From Poecilobothrus nobilitatus (taxonomy: Eukaryota > Arthropoda > Insecta > Diptera > Dolichopodidae): a stretch of DNA of 64,000 nt. This document shows, piece by piece, positions 36,590 through 48,785 of this stretch (position 1 is its first letter; each line of letters opens with the position of its first letter). The translations under genes and the position numbers were made by a program. The notes beneath the pieces were generated by a model. It saw only the letters and a list, made by a program, of their open reading frames with translations, was not told where the DNA came from and made no database searches. The DNA is taken from assembly GCA_947095535.1 (NCBI GenBank), contig OX352773.1:35795398-35859397 (forward strand), in the 5' to 3' direction.

Positions 36590-36618
36590 CCCGTCGTATG
36601 ACGGGCTTTTTTACTAGT
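36590..36618 (+). other. Helitron-like 3' terminus: hairpin and CTAG|T
   Basis: CCCGTC-GTAT-GACGGG forms a perfect 6-bp stem; CTTTTTTA and then CTAG follow, with T at 36618. The hairpin is unusually GC-rich for this DNA. The following AATATATAAAAGACAA resembles the 5' start of the tandem units (TCTAAATATAATAAAAGACA), hinting at a further head-to-tail remnant. Confidence 0.6.
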
Positions 36619-37806
36619 AATATATAAAAGACAATAATTTAACGAAGTACACTATTATTGAGGTGTGAGACTTCGAAATGTTAATTATTGAGACTTGGGA
36701 AATGTTAATAATAAGTGAGACTTAGAATATTAATTAATTATTATGAATAATAAAAATCGAGCAAAATACGTGATAGAAAATGTATATATATTTAGGAATT
36801 TCCGTTTTTTAATATAAACAGGTATAAGTACCTACTACTAGAATTTAATATTTAAGTATCACCAGATTATTGAATATTAAAATTTTGAAGAGCACAAATA
36901 ACTTTTGAGACAAGCAAAAAAAGCATAGAAGGAAAGAAAGATAGAAACTATATATATACATACATATATATACTACATATATACATGTATATGACTAAAA
37001 TTTACAAAAGATCGGATTCTAAAAAGTAAAAATTATCTATAAGAAATCTTAGTTTCAGTATTATATAAATGAAATATATATACGTACATATATGCCCATA
37101 AATAAATTAATTAGATCTCAAAAATTTGCTTAATACATATATAAGTATTTAAAGTTGTTCATATTTTATTGTACATTTTATGAAATCAGTGTCCTTTTTT
37201 ATGTTATAAAACCAAATCTTTTGTTTGTTTTCATCTTCATGACTCCAGAGACACACTATACCGATTTTATCTTCTAACATCATCTAACATTAGTTTTTGT
37301 TAGGTAATCTCAAGAAGAATTACAAAAATCTTTTAAACTGTTTTATATTTTATTATCGTATTCATGGCTGTACTTTTTTCAATTAGTATATAATAATAAC
37401 TTTGTGGTTATCATGAACATAGCCGTCTTTAAAAGTCTTTAAAATAAATTTTATATAATTTTATATAATATTATATAATTTTATATATTATAAATATTTT
37501 CTAATGTTAAGGTTGAAAACATTCTCATATAGGCACATGTATTGTAAAGAAAAATTGATATGAAGCGAAAAGTTAAGCTCTGCTCTTTTTAATTTTTATA
37601 CATTTAGAAATGAGATTTTAAAAGATTTTAATTCTATTTTAAGATTTTAATTAAAATTCAATAACATTTAAACAGAAAATTTTATTACATTCGACCCCTT
37701 TTTCATATTATTTCTTATTTATGAAATTAATTTTCTTTCCATTAATTAACTTTCTTTGATAAGTACTAAAAGTCATATATAGCCTATAGGTGAAAAAGGG
37801 TACTGA
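36619..37806. other. Gene-free AT-rich stretch
   Basis: GTGAGACTT-type blocks recur near 36664-36725 (GAGGTGTGAGACTTCGAAAT; AAGTGAGACTTAGAATATT). Otherwise it is AT-rich simple sequence with no gene. Confidence 0.5.
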
Positions 37807-38082
37807 ATATTTAGTGGGTTAAAGTTTCACGCACATTCATAAAGAACTCGTGCTCGTTCCACTTCTCTATAATGTCTTCCGATGATTCCCATCCACTCCA
37901 ACCAGAACAAAATTTTTTTTTGAAATTCTTCTAAATTATTCTTGATATTTAGTGGGTTAAAGCCAAACACTCTCATAGAAAACTCGTGATTATTCCAATC
38001 CTCTATAGGTATAGTGATGATTCCCATCTACCGTAACAAAAACAAAATTTTTTTTTATTTTGAAATTCTTCTAAACTATTCT
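37807..38082. repeat. Tandem duplication, two units of 138 bp
   Basis: Units at 37807-37944 and 37945-38082 share ATATTTAGTGGGTTAAAG, the AACTCGTG / TTCCA / CTCTATA / GATGATTCCCATC blocks and TTTTTTTGAAATTCTTCTAA. They have diverged by substitutions and small indels. A related single copy lies at 41863-41975. On the minus strand a 66-codon frame spans both units, but it is repetitive and unsupported as a gene. Confidence 0.75.
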
Positions 38083-39785
38083 TGAATTAAATAATACAAT
38101 TTGGAATTTCAAATAAATTATTTTGGTTTAAATTTAAAATTTTTAAAAATAACTTTTAAAATACATATTGGACTTTCTTTAAAATTATTTTAGAGTGCAT
38201 TGTAACTTAACAAAATCCAAAATCCAAAAAAAAAAAATAGTATTTTTGTTGTTGCTGTGTTATTTCGCCGAATGAAATTGATATCGATATCACCAAACAA
38301 CAAAAATAAAAATAAAACCATTAAAAAATTCATTTTTCGTTTTTTTTTTGCTTTTTTTTTCTTAATCAATGTCAAAAAAGTATCAAATTACCTCAAAAAT
38401 CATAATAATAAAATAATAAAAAACAGAAAGCGTTTCGTTTTTTTTTATGAATTTTAAAAGTTTACACTTACATTTCTACATAATTAAAAACAGCATGTTG
38501 TTTTTTTTTCGGTAAGCAATAAGCATCCATTCAAAATCAGTTAGTGAACAATAAAATAACGAATTAAAGAAGAAATAAATAAGGAACCGACAACAATCGA
38601 CAAACCGTCGATTGACAACGAAACATTGTATCATTTTTAATACTACAGAAATATATTATACTCAATACAAAATACGTTACGCGCATATTATAGTTTAATA
38701 TTCCTATTTTCATATCCTTTTCTTTGTTACGTACATATGTATACATATATTATGTAAAATGTATATGAATATAAATAAAAATATTCATACATATATGTAT
38801 ATGTACATTTATTTATAAAGAAATTATTTCGTTTTTCAATTCTTCAGAAAATAACAACAAAAATGTTCTCATATTTCATTCAAAATAAGAAAAAAAAAAA
38901 AAAAAAAAGATTTTTATCATAAATATCTAAATATAAAAATGATAATCATTTATATATATAATTGCATTGCATAATATTATATAGATATTTTATTTTAAAT
39001 AATAAATTTATAAAATATTAAAAAAATTAAACTATAAAATTAAATTTTTAATTATATCTTAATTTACAGCACATACAATACAACCAACACAACGGATAAC
39101 CGTTTTATCTCGTTTTTCGTCATTCAAAACTATTTCTGACAGTCAAATATGTACTCATTAAAAATTAAAAAAAACAAAAATATTTTTATTTAAGCACAGA
39201 AACATGATCATCTGACAAAAAAGTCAAAATTTTAAACTTTTTATTTAATTACTTATTATTTTTATTTTTTGATGAGTAGGCGTAGAACTTAGATACATAT
39301 ATTATGTATTATGTAAATGTACAGAAATATGATGTTTTTTAATGAGAATGTAAACTCATATTAACTTACTTTTAAATTTTAAGTTTAAATAAATTAGTTA
39401 TTATTTGCCACTTAAAAATATTCCATATAATACTTCAGTACTCATAGTCCACTTCCAATTTCTTCTTTTTTTCTTTTCCTAGTTATGTATATTGACCTCA
39501 TCTGAAGTCCGGACGTAGTAGACATTTAATATTTTGTTTATTTACATAGTACCTACTTTCACGTCATCAAAATACTTATGTAGTTTTTGCATTTTTCAGC
39601 CATAAATAGTCTATGGTCGATTTTTCTTTGTTAGTGATTTTAAGACATTTTGCTTGATTATTTTCATTAAAATAATCTTAATCTGCTGTTGGGGTTGATA
39701 TAATTGGTCTTGTTGTAATTGTATAATTTTTTTTCTCAACTAAATTTTTACCTTTAAATATTTCCATTTTCTTAACATACATATT
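38083..39785. other. Gene-free stretch with a slightly GC-richer island near 38250-38660
   Basis: The island has ATATCGATAT (contains TATCGATA, 38282-38289), TCAGTT (38537-38542) and an 8-bp stem CAATCGAC-AAACC-GTCGATTG (38594-38614). TATCGATA and TCAGT are known dipteran core-promoter words (DRE, initiator), but both occur by chance. Poly-A tracts and AT-rich DNA make up the rest. No coding exon was found. Confidence 0.3.
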
Positions 39786-40134
39786 AGGGGTGTTCACGTA
39801 AATCTAATTTCCTACTTTACTTACGTGAACGACCCGATGCAAAATTTAAAATGCAAGCTAAAAATTTACAGATGATAAATACATATGTTCATTGGTTTAG
39901 AGAACCGTTTATTGGTGTCTTTCCAGAAATGTTGATTCCTTCGACTAAATAAAATATGCCACAGGGTTACCGGTTAAGTTAGACGATAAGTTAGACCGGT
40001 TAAGTTTCGTCGCGGATCGGAGGATCGGTGAAAATTTTTTATACATAAAACAACAACAATTTCTGTATAAAATTTCCTCAAAACCTCCGATTCTCCGATG
40101 CAAAACTAGTTAGCACTTTTACGTTAAGACCCCT
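39786..40134. mobile_element. MITE-like element with 17-bp TIRs and a terminal hairpin
   Basis: The ends are AGGGGTGTTCACGTAAA (39786) and, inverted, AGGGGTCTTAACGTAAA (ending 40134), with two mismatches. ATT flanks both sides, a possible 3-bp TSD. The left end also folds on itself: GTTCACGTAA (39792-39801) pairs with TTACGTGAAC (39820-39829). The interior repeats CCGGTTAAGTTAGACGATA-like and GGATCGG blocks. The 3-bp TSD would suit PIF/Harbinger, but ATT is not its usual TWA target. Class uncertain. Confidence 0.6.
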
Positions 40135-41862
40135 ATTATACTCATGTCTCTCAATTTTACACCTTTTATTATTTTGTTTTTTTACTCAAGTTTTTTTATG
40201 CATAAAGCTTATTTTACACGACTCTAACTTCATTTTACATTATGAATAAAAGGCTTTTACATTCCGTAATCCCAACAATAAAGTCAATTCAATTTAATTC
40301 GATTTTGCATCCATTATGCATCTATGTATATTGAGTCTTTTTTCCTTTTTTTAATTCTTGAGACACTTGTTTAATAATTTTTTGATATTTTTACAGTCTT
40401 AAAACTAAAGATGGAATTTTGATTTATTAAATTATAGTTTTTTTATTAATATAAAATTAATTCCTATTTAGGGCTATTTAGGTTTTTAGGTTCTTTTTTT
40501 AGTTTACGTCTACACTTTGATCTGTTCAACTACCATAATAATAATGTGGTATAACTATAAGTTAAACTTTAAAATGTTCCCAATTCCCATTTATTTTAAA
40601 TTCGATTTATCCATAATAAAATTAACTGACACTTCAATTCTAAATACATAATATTATATTTGTTTAATATTAATGTACATTCATATTAAAATATTTAATG
40701 TATTAATGTACTTACTATATAATATTATGTATGAATATATTTAGTATATGCAATTTATAATTGAAATAAACAAAGCATGTTTTCTCTTTTTAAAATGTAA
40801 CCGTATCTTAAGACAAAAAAAAAAAAACAAAAAGTTATCGCAATTAATAGAATTTTGCAAACTATATACTTAGTCTATATACTGTAAGTTTGTATGTACT
40901 ATGTATATGTACGATATTTTGCTAATAGTCATCAAATACATATACGTACCATCAAAAAGTATATACAATAATAATAAACTTAAATATATTTCTACATATA
41001 AGTATACATATATATATATTTCTACATAATTGTATGTATGTACGAATTGTATTAGTAAATTGAATCTAAAAAAAATAATTATAATTAAATGCAATTTAAT
41101 TCGACATTAAAAGTGTTAATTGCAGACAAATTATAAATTAGTAGTAAATTAAAGTGTTTATATGCTGCAATACACATTCCAATAGATATGCATGTATGTA
41201 TACACAATGTGAGGTGTACAACTGAACAACAAATTTAAATAAATTGAATCTAACACACCTTCAAATGTAAATAAATTTAAATTTAATACATACATAAGTA
41301 CTTAAGTAAGTACTAATTATTAAAACAAAGAGTGAACTAATGTGCATATCTATATACAAATCCTAAAAATAATTTATTTGCTTTTTTTGATTTTTAATTT
41401 AAGTTTTTTATTAAAACTAAGTACATTTTATAATTAGACATGTGGTCATATTACTTTAATATAACACTTCCTTTAACCTCATCTAAATTAAAAAAATATT
41501 CTACACCAGAAAAGCAGTACTCTTTTGTTGATCTGTTAATGAAAATAGTTTTTTGTTTGAAATACTTAAGTATATTTTATCAAAATTAGTTTAACTTTTG
41601 ATAGTTCTTACGTATAATTAAAATTTACAAATAGCATAATGTAGCATGTATGGAAATTTGTTTGTTAATCGAAAATATTAAATGTGGAACCATCTTTCAA
41701 TTGATGTATTCCCTCTGAAATTAGAAATGATTATAACATTTTTAATTTACAAATGTTTGAGGAGAATATATACTTTTACTTCATAATAGAATCTTTTCTT
41801 GCCCAAAAAGTACAAAGCACGAAATGTCACTTAACCTACTATTGTTTGGTCAAAAAACGACG
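40135..41862. other. Gene-free AT-rich stretch
   Basis: No gene or bounded element is seen. It is TATA/CATA-rich simple sequence (40860-41060) and short homopolymers. Confidence 0.5.
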
Positions 41863-41975
41863 TGATGTTTATTTGATTAAAGTTCCACTTGTTGATAAAG
41901 GAATGGTGTTCGTTCCGCTCCTCCTAAGCTTTTTCAATAATTCCCATATTTACCCTCATAAAAACAAAACTTATA
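41863..41975. repeat. Dispersed relative of the 138-bp tandem unit
   Basis: TTATTTGATTAAAGTTCCAC, GGTGTTCGTTCCGCTCCTCC, AATAATTCCCATATTTACC and CATAAAAACAAAACTT follow the same order as TAGTGGGTTAAAGTTTCAC, CGTGCTCGTTCCACTTCTC, GATGATTCCCATCCACTCC and CCAGAACAAAATTT in 37807-37944. It is diverged. A short frame over it has no support. Confidence 0.5.
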
Positions 41976-42028
41976 TTTTTCACTTTAGCCTGCTATTTTC
42001 CCCGAAGCCATTGATTTGTTGAATTTGA

Positions 42029-42379
42029 CGTTATGAATTAACTGCGCAAGAAATAAGTATGAAAAAATAGAAACTCACTACTTATATGTACCTAAGTGCG
42101 GAAAATTTCAGCATAAATAGTTATTTCTTTTCTGGTTTTCTGCATTTATTTTTTTCGTAGTTATTTCATAGCGCCACATTCAACAGATTGTGAACTAAGT
42201 GCGTTAAAATTAAGTTTACAACACTTTAGGTATATACATATACATATTTTTCTGCGCTCAATACATTCTAGACCCTTTTAGTTTTCCGCACTTAGTTTAT
42301 TATGAACTATGTGCATAATTGTCAGCTCTTATTTCTATCTTTATTCCGTACTTAATTCATTCGTAATTAATTCATAGCG
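42029..42379. mobile_element. Foldback-like inverted-repeat element
   Basis: The outer ends are CGTTATGAATTAA and, inverted, CGCTATGAATTAA. Inside, CTAAGTGCGGAAAATT (42092-42107) is inverted at 42280-42295 with one mismatch, and TTCATAGCGCCA-type blocks recur (about 42164 and 42371). The arms consist of repeats of the AAGTGCGGAA kind, like the other foldback elements. No convincing TSD: CCATTGA occurs at 42008-42014 and 42380-42386, but the left copy does not abut the arm. Confidence 0.5.
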
Positions 42380-42386
42380 CCATTGA

Positions 42387-44249
42387 AAATAATTATTCTA
42401 AAATATTACTTTACTTTACATTTTGTAGTTTCATATTAAAAAAAAAATTTAAGTTTACTATGAAAATCTTTTCACCTCAACGTTTTTTTTTTATTAATAT
42501 TAACTTTAAAAAAAACTCTTTTACTCATTTATACTTAGTCACAACTCTTTCAATTAAGGAATATGTAAGTACCTACTTATATGTACATTTCTGTGAAAAT
42601 TTATTTGAAGAAATTCTCTTCCTTTATCATTTATTCTCCTATATAAATAATAAAAAAAAAACAAAATATAACACAAAAAAAAAAACCAAAAGGAGGCGGC
42701 CGGCAAAAGAAAAATTATATTTCTGTACTACATACATAAGTTTATAATTCTTCTATACGAAATACATATGTATATTTTTATGTAAGACTTAAAAGTATAC
42801 GTATATATCTTTTAAGGATATTTAATCCTAAGCTATCAATATTCGATTACACAAAAGAACACTAGTACAATTCTAGTACAAGAAATGAATGACATTCAAT
42901 TACACAAATACATATATTACATGATATTTACACATGCATATATATGTATAGGTATATATATATATATATATATTAAAAAAAAAAAAATTTTAGTTCATAA
43001 AAGAAAATCTACATTAAATGAAATGATATATGATCCATTGATCTTTTTTTTTATTTTCAAAAGGAAATATACTAGTCATATTATATTTTTCGTACATATA
43101 TATAATATATATCTATTCACTTAAATATGCATGAATGTTTATATTATATACATATATATATTTATATATGTATATATAAACATTTTAAATGAAAGAAATG
43201 AAAGCTAAACCATCAAGGATATTCAATATTCTTTTCTCTTCTTTTTAAAATAGCAAAACAAAAAAAAAATTATAAAAAAAAAAGTAGAAAATAAAGTAAT
43301 AGAAGCTTTGTATCCATTTGATATTTTCTTACAATAAATATTAGTACGAGCCCAAATTTAAAATTAAAAGTTAAAAATTTTAAATATAAAAATCATTAAG
43401 ATATACTTAAGGGTAAATAAGAGCAAGGTTTTTTAAATTTCTTTTGTAAAACGTAATATTATTTAACATTGAACCAGATAACTATATATTAAAAATCCTT
43501 TTCTTATCAAATATTACCATTCAAGTATCTTAAACATATCAATTAAATTTTAAATTTATATAATGATGAATATAAGATATGGTACTTACATTTTTAATAC
43601 ATAGATTGAATTGGTATTGAAATGCAATGGAATTTTTTCAACTTTGAATCCTTACAAAACCAATAAACGCAATAATACCCTTAAGTAACTACTAATTTTA
43701 AAGAAAATATTAATTTTTTTTTATGAAAATGTTTCTATAATACATCCGTTATGGATGTAATATAGAAATTTTTCCTTAATTTCTTTTGAACTTAATATTT
43801 TTAATTTCTTTCCATTTCAACAATTTTCAAAATACTTAATTCAATATACTTATTTATTTGTTTCCTATATAAGTTTTAAACTATCAGATAATTTTATAAC
43901 TAATTCTCCTCTATTGGGTTTTAATAGTTTTCTTTTTTAGTGTTATTTCAGAAAAGAGGTCCAACAGAATAAAAGATAAAGTAAGAGCAAAATTATTTAA
44001 GATAATACCTTCAATTAAATATCTTAATTAAAAATATCAATTCATCTATAATATGGTAAGTATATATTATTTCAATAAAAAAAAAAACATCCTGTAGTCT
44101 CACAAACATTTCTAATATTTTAAAATTAATTTTTCTACATTTTAATTATTAAATTTATTTATTCTTTTATTAAAACTATTTGTAAAATAATAACATATAA
44201 ATTGCTTTAAATATGAGCTTGTGCTTTTATGACAGCATACCATTTTTTA

Positions 44250-44280
<31 letters not shown>

Positions 44281-44361
44281 CAAGCAAATATGTATATATA
44301 CCAAAATGTTTATTACATCAATAGCTTGTAATAAGAATATTATTAGGTGTACCTATTAGTT

Positions 44362-44392
<31 letters not shown>

Positions 44393-45812
44393 CCAAAACA
44401 AAAAACAATAAGAAGGAAAAATTCAACAATAATAACTCCTAAGAAAAAGAAAACCGAAACCAACAAAAAAAAAAAAAATGAAAATAAAAAAACAAAGTTT
44501 GGTTTAAAATGACGTATCCTTTTGACTAATAAACAACAAATATAATAATGAAAAAAAAATACAATACAGGATAAAAAAAAATAAATATAAATTGAATGAA
44601 AGAAAATCTAATGCCTCATATATCCTTCTAACAGTAATAACAACAACAACAAAAAAGAAAAACAAAAATTACTTATAAAAATAAAAGGAAAAAAACGAGT
44701 TATAGATAGCCTTTTTTTTTTTTTTTTTTTTTATATATTATAACTTTTATTCAATGCTTCAATGATTCTAAGAAAACAAAAATATATAAAATATTATCCA
44801 CTAAAATTAATTACCGTTTAAAATATAGGTATTAATTTAAAAAAAAAAAAAAATTTATATTTCGATTTTTTGATTAAACACCATTTTGTTTTATTATTAT
44901 ATACTTATAGTAAAAATTTTTCTGTTCATTTTTTTTCTTTTTTTTTTTGGTTCCTTTTTTTTTGTCATAATTATAATAAATTCTATATTTTGAAACTGGT
45001 TAATTCTGATGATCTGAAAATAGGATGTAAATGTGAATAGGTTAAATATATATACGTATATATAAATATTTTATTATAAAGTACATTCATAAACTTATAT
45101 ATATATATTTTTTTTTTGAAATTAAAACTTCGAATGAAGGTTTCAAATAAATATCATGATAAATTTGATATTTGTACACCTCACACATGTACATATATAA
45201 AAATGTAATATATTCTATATAGAACTATGTACTTAAATTTGTACTATTCTATACTTTGTATATAATATTCTTAAATTCTTTACACATATATACAATAGAA
45301 TATAATATTTTGTCCTATCTTTTATATAAAAAAAAAGTATTAAATTTTGTTTTTTTTGTTACTTTTTTTTTTTTTTAATTATTTTTAATATTTTTATTTT
45401 TTATGTTATTTAATATTTAAGTAAAACAACAATAATAAAGCAGAAATAAAATCGGGATGGTTTAATATTCGTTCTACAAAAAATAATAATGAGTTGGTGA
45501 AATTTGAAACATGAAATTGTAGATTTTTGTTGTTATAAGAACTTTAGTTTGCTCTCAAATTTTTTTTATTTTTAATTTTTTTTTTTTGTTGAAATATATA
45601 ATACATATATGTATGTACGTATATACAAGTAGAAAAAAGTAAAAGGCATATTCAAGAAAGAAATGCAATAAAATAAAGAGTATAAAATAAAATAGACAGA
45701 ATTTCAATAAAAGTATAAATAAATAAAAGAACTTTAATATATACTTATATTGTGTAAATTCCAATGACTTATAAAACATATTCAAATCATTATATCATAT
45801 TTAACGTATATT
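42387..45812. other. Gene-free AT-rich stretch with microsatellites
   Basis: (TA)14 at 44253-44280, an A homopolymer of about 23 near 44370-44392, T homopolymers near 44713-44732, and (CAA)n near 44640-44652. No supported gene, RNA or bounded mobile element. Short open frames in this stretch are low-complexity. Confidence 0.6.
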
Positions 45813-45822
45813 GTTCTTAATG

Positions 45823-46566
45823 GGTATGGAACACTTTATCAAGGGACACATCGCAAAAATACCTTTCCTTAAATGTCGTTACAAAAGTTACAAAAAGTCG
45901 AAAATTTACCATTTTACAGAAAATTATACCGTTTTACAAAAACGCCACATCATAAATTTACATTTCACAAAACAGCTACTTCGCAAATTTCTCATTTAAC
46001 AAAAAAATTCATTTTGCAAAAAACCCATATTTTGTAAAACTGGCATATATTGCAAAAAGCCGTTTACCGAAAAGAATATTTTATAAAAGGTGATTCATAT
46101 ACATACAAACAACGATTAAATTAGTCTGACAAAAGCAGAAACCCTAATTTTGAAATATATCTATATATATATATATATATATAAATATTCTGGAACAAGG
46201 GGAAGGGGAAACCATGATTTTGAATCCAACTATAAAATCCTTCCTAATTAAGAATCTCGCATAAAGTTATATATATATATATATAAATATTCTAGAAAAA
46301 GGAAAAACGCTGATTTTTAATCAGTTGGAAACACCCAATTTTTAAAATGGCTTTTTGTAATATTTATTTAACTTTTCAAAGTGTACTTTTTTTTAAATCT
46401 ACTGTTTGTATCATGTAGTTTTGTGAAATGGATCTTCTGTTCAAATTACCATTTTGCAAAGTGTATTATTTGCAATTTATCTATTTGTAAAATGTATTTT
46501 TTTGAAAAAGGCTTTTTGATGAAATCGTTTTTTTGTAAAACAACTTTTGTAATCTGTCATTCTCCC
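45823..46566. mobile_element. Foldback-type element with a 10-bp TSD
   Basis: Perfect direct repeat GTTCTTAATG at 45813-45822 and 46567-46576. The arms are built of short degenerate repeats: TTACAAAA, TTTCGCAAA and TTTTACAG on the left (about 45845-46075), and TTTTGTAA, TTTGCAAAG and TTTGTAAAATG on the right (about 46350-46560), that is, the inverted equivalents. Outer ends are GGTATGG and, inverted, GGGAGAA. The middle carries (TA)n and the duplicated phrase TATAAATATTCT-GAA. Open frames at 45811-45999 and 46381-46656 are products of the arms. Confidence 0.7.
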
Positions 46567-46576
46567 GTTCTTAATG

Positions 46577-47904
46577 TCTATATTATACAATATATATTTT
46601 TATATTTAATTAAAAGTTTTTTTTTTTTAAAGTTATTACTTTTTTATGAAGTTTAAAGATGGGTGGTCACTATAGTCATAATTTATTTTTCTTGATTAAA
46701 AAACAAAAAAATTAAATTTTTGATGTAGCGGATCACTTAATCTTTTTTCAATTTAAAAAACTTTTTATTGAATCATTAAATGTAAAGAAATATTAGCGAA
46801 ATAAAAAATACAATGATATTGATGATAACTTTTAATTTTTCAATAAAATTCAATTATTAGATAGTCAAGTAATCCTTTTTGTGAAAATGAACATTTGAAT
46901 AATAAAGCATTAAAAAATTACTGCTCGCAATTAACTAGATGAAAAAATTACTAAAGCAATTAACTAGATGAAGATGCAACTGTTAAAAATTATTCACATA
47001 CTTAGCTCTTTTATCTTTGTTTTATCTTAAAAAAAAAATTTTTAATTAAAAATTATGACAAGAATCAGTTCATTCTATATAAATTTTATTCCTATTGTAT
47101 TCAGGTATTAAACAACAATAATATAAAGATTTAATATTTACTAAGTATAATTTATTATAATTTAATTTTTATATTTTTAATTTATGTTAAATTTAAAAAA
47201 AAAATTTAAAGATTATAAAATCAATTTTATCTTATTTTATCTTACACAATATTCAAATATTTATTACAATATTAATTTTATAAATATGACTTAAGTACTA
47301 TATATCAGCATATAGTACGTATATAAAACATAAATGAAAGTCCTAATAATATCTTATTAATAATAAATAAAAACTACACCAATGTGTTGTTTATAAAAAA
47401 TTTATTAAATTTTGTAATCACCCAGTACTGTTTTTGTTTTTAAAATATAATTTTCGATTTTTATGATTTAAATTTAAAAAAAATAAAATTTAAAAAAAAT
47501 AAAAAGCTCCTGGCGTATAATATCGAATTTAAAAGATGGTTTTAATTTTCTTATGTACTCATTTACTCATGTTCAAAATTTTTGTTTTTTTTTCAAATTT
47601 TCTTTTTAATTTTTTTTTTTTTTTTTTTTAATATAATGAAAATGTGGTCTAAAAATAAATTATCAATATAAACATACATGTATTTTGTATACGTATATAC
47701 CTCAATCCGTACGTCACTCTCTGTTTAAGTTACACGAATATTATACAAGAACTTGATATAAAATTTAATGAAAATTGAACATAAGTAAAACTGACATATC
47801 GAAATATTTTTGATTTCTTAAAAAACAAAAAAAGAAAAAAAATCAATAAAGTAAAAAATAATTTTTAAAAGTTTAATAAGAAATCTTTAAAAAAAAACAA
47901 AAAA
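46577..47904. other. Gene-free AT-rich stretch
   Basis: No gene or element is recognised. There is a local duplication AATTAACTAGATGAA at about 46930-46972, plus homopolymer tracts. Confidence 0.5.
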
Positions 47905-47980
47905 GCTAAAAGCATCGAACGAAATAAACAAGAAATGAGAATATAAAATTAAATGGGTACATTTTGAAATTCTAAACCCA
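47905..47980 (+). repeat. Direct repeat, left copy
   Basis: AAAAGCATCGAACGAAATAA then ACA, and AAATGGGTACATTTTGAAAT then TCTAAACCCA, recur in the same orientation at 49496-49563, about 1.6 kb away. Each copy contains a TGGGT...ACCCA stem. It may be a small dispersed repeat or the end of a larger duplicated element. Confidence 0.65.
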
Positions 47981-48186
47981 CTTTTCAGTCAGAGTCATTT
48001 CATTCAAAGTATTCAAATATTTTGACTAGACCAAATTTTTGTTTAATTACAATAACAACTAAACGTATGCTAAAATTAAATTTTTGATTTTAGGATAATA
48101 TGTTTGAGCACTACAAAAGTATACTGCAAAATAAATAAAAACAGATTTAGATTGAATAGTTGCAAGCGACCTTAATTGCTTTATTA

Positions 48187-48785
48187 TACCATACACCTAA
48201 AGTATAGGTTATATATTAAAAAGGAAGCAAGTTAGATATGGACATGTATATATATTCTTAACCCAGTGTACGTTTGTCTGTCCGTTCGCACGATAACTCA
48301 AAAACTAATTAAGCTATCTTGATGAAATTTATATAGTACGTTAATAATTACGAAAGAAAAGCAGGGATTGTAACTGTAAAAAATCGGTTTATGGGTTCGG
48401 ATTTTGGAGGCTGTCGAACGAGCCCAAGAGCAAACGAGCATATTTTCAAAACAAACAAAGATAGAACCTTTGAAACCTTAGAAAAATGTTACAAGGGTGC
48501 TCTGTAATATTTCTTCTATGTCCCTAAAATTTAAAATGAATTGGCCGCCACTCCAATTCCAGATAGTCCAGACACACCTCCCAAAGCCTAACAAGTATAA
48601 ATCTTCCAAATTAAAAAAGGTAGATTCTTGCAATTTTGTACAAAGATGCTCTATACAAAGCTAGTAAAAGGGTTTATGTTTTTAGTTTATATTAAATACC
48701 TATATCTAAAATACATAACTTATGGATTGTTAATTTAATTTGAATTTTTCAGGTACAGGGTATTAAATAAGTCAGTTATATCGAC
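48187..48785. mobile_element. Unclassified transposon relic with degenerate terminal inverted repeats
   Basis: The left end TATACCATACACCTAAAG is roughly inverted at the right end, where the reverse complement reads AATACCCTGTACCTGAAA. The GC-richer interior includes GTTTGTCTGTCCGTTCGCAC, GATAACTCAAAAACTAATTA and AGCTATCTTGATGAAATTT, phrases that recur in decayed dipteran transposons. No open frame or TSD. It lies between the two direct repeats at 47905 and 49496. Confidence 0.5.

Larger units (their letters stand above)
27773..36617 (+). mobile_element. Putative Helitron-type element with internal tandem units (interrupted by a P element)
   Basis: The left end is A|TCTAAATATAATAAAAG; the right end is CCCGTCGTATGACGGG (36590-36605, perfect 6-bp stem), 8 bp, then CTAG|T at 36614-36618. 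Helitrons start with TC, end with a hairpin shortly before CTRR, and insert between A and T without a TSD; all three features fit. Inside, sequence starting with the same TC terminus recurs at 34111 and 35429, so the element consists of tandem units with one shared 3' end. There is no Rep/helicase frame, so it is non-autonomous. Without the P element and one 7-bp TSD it is about 3.8 kb. The ends were not confirmed against a second copy. An alternative is a satellite array next to an unrelated Helitron end. Confidence 0.6.

Noticed and set aside
36590..36612. CCCGTCGTATGACGGG followed by T6, like a bacterial rho-independent terminator
   Set aside because: There is no bacterial gene nearby and the base composition is insect. 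The following CTAG|T and the A|TC left end fit a Helitron terminus better.
44253..44392. Centromeric or regulatory role for the (TA)n and A-tract
   Set aside because: Simple microsatellite and homopolymer tracts of this size are scattered throughout the window.
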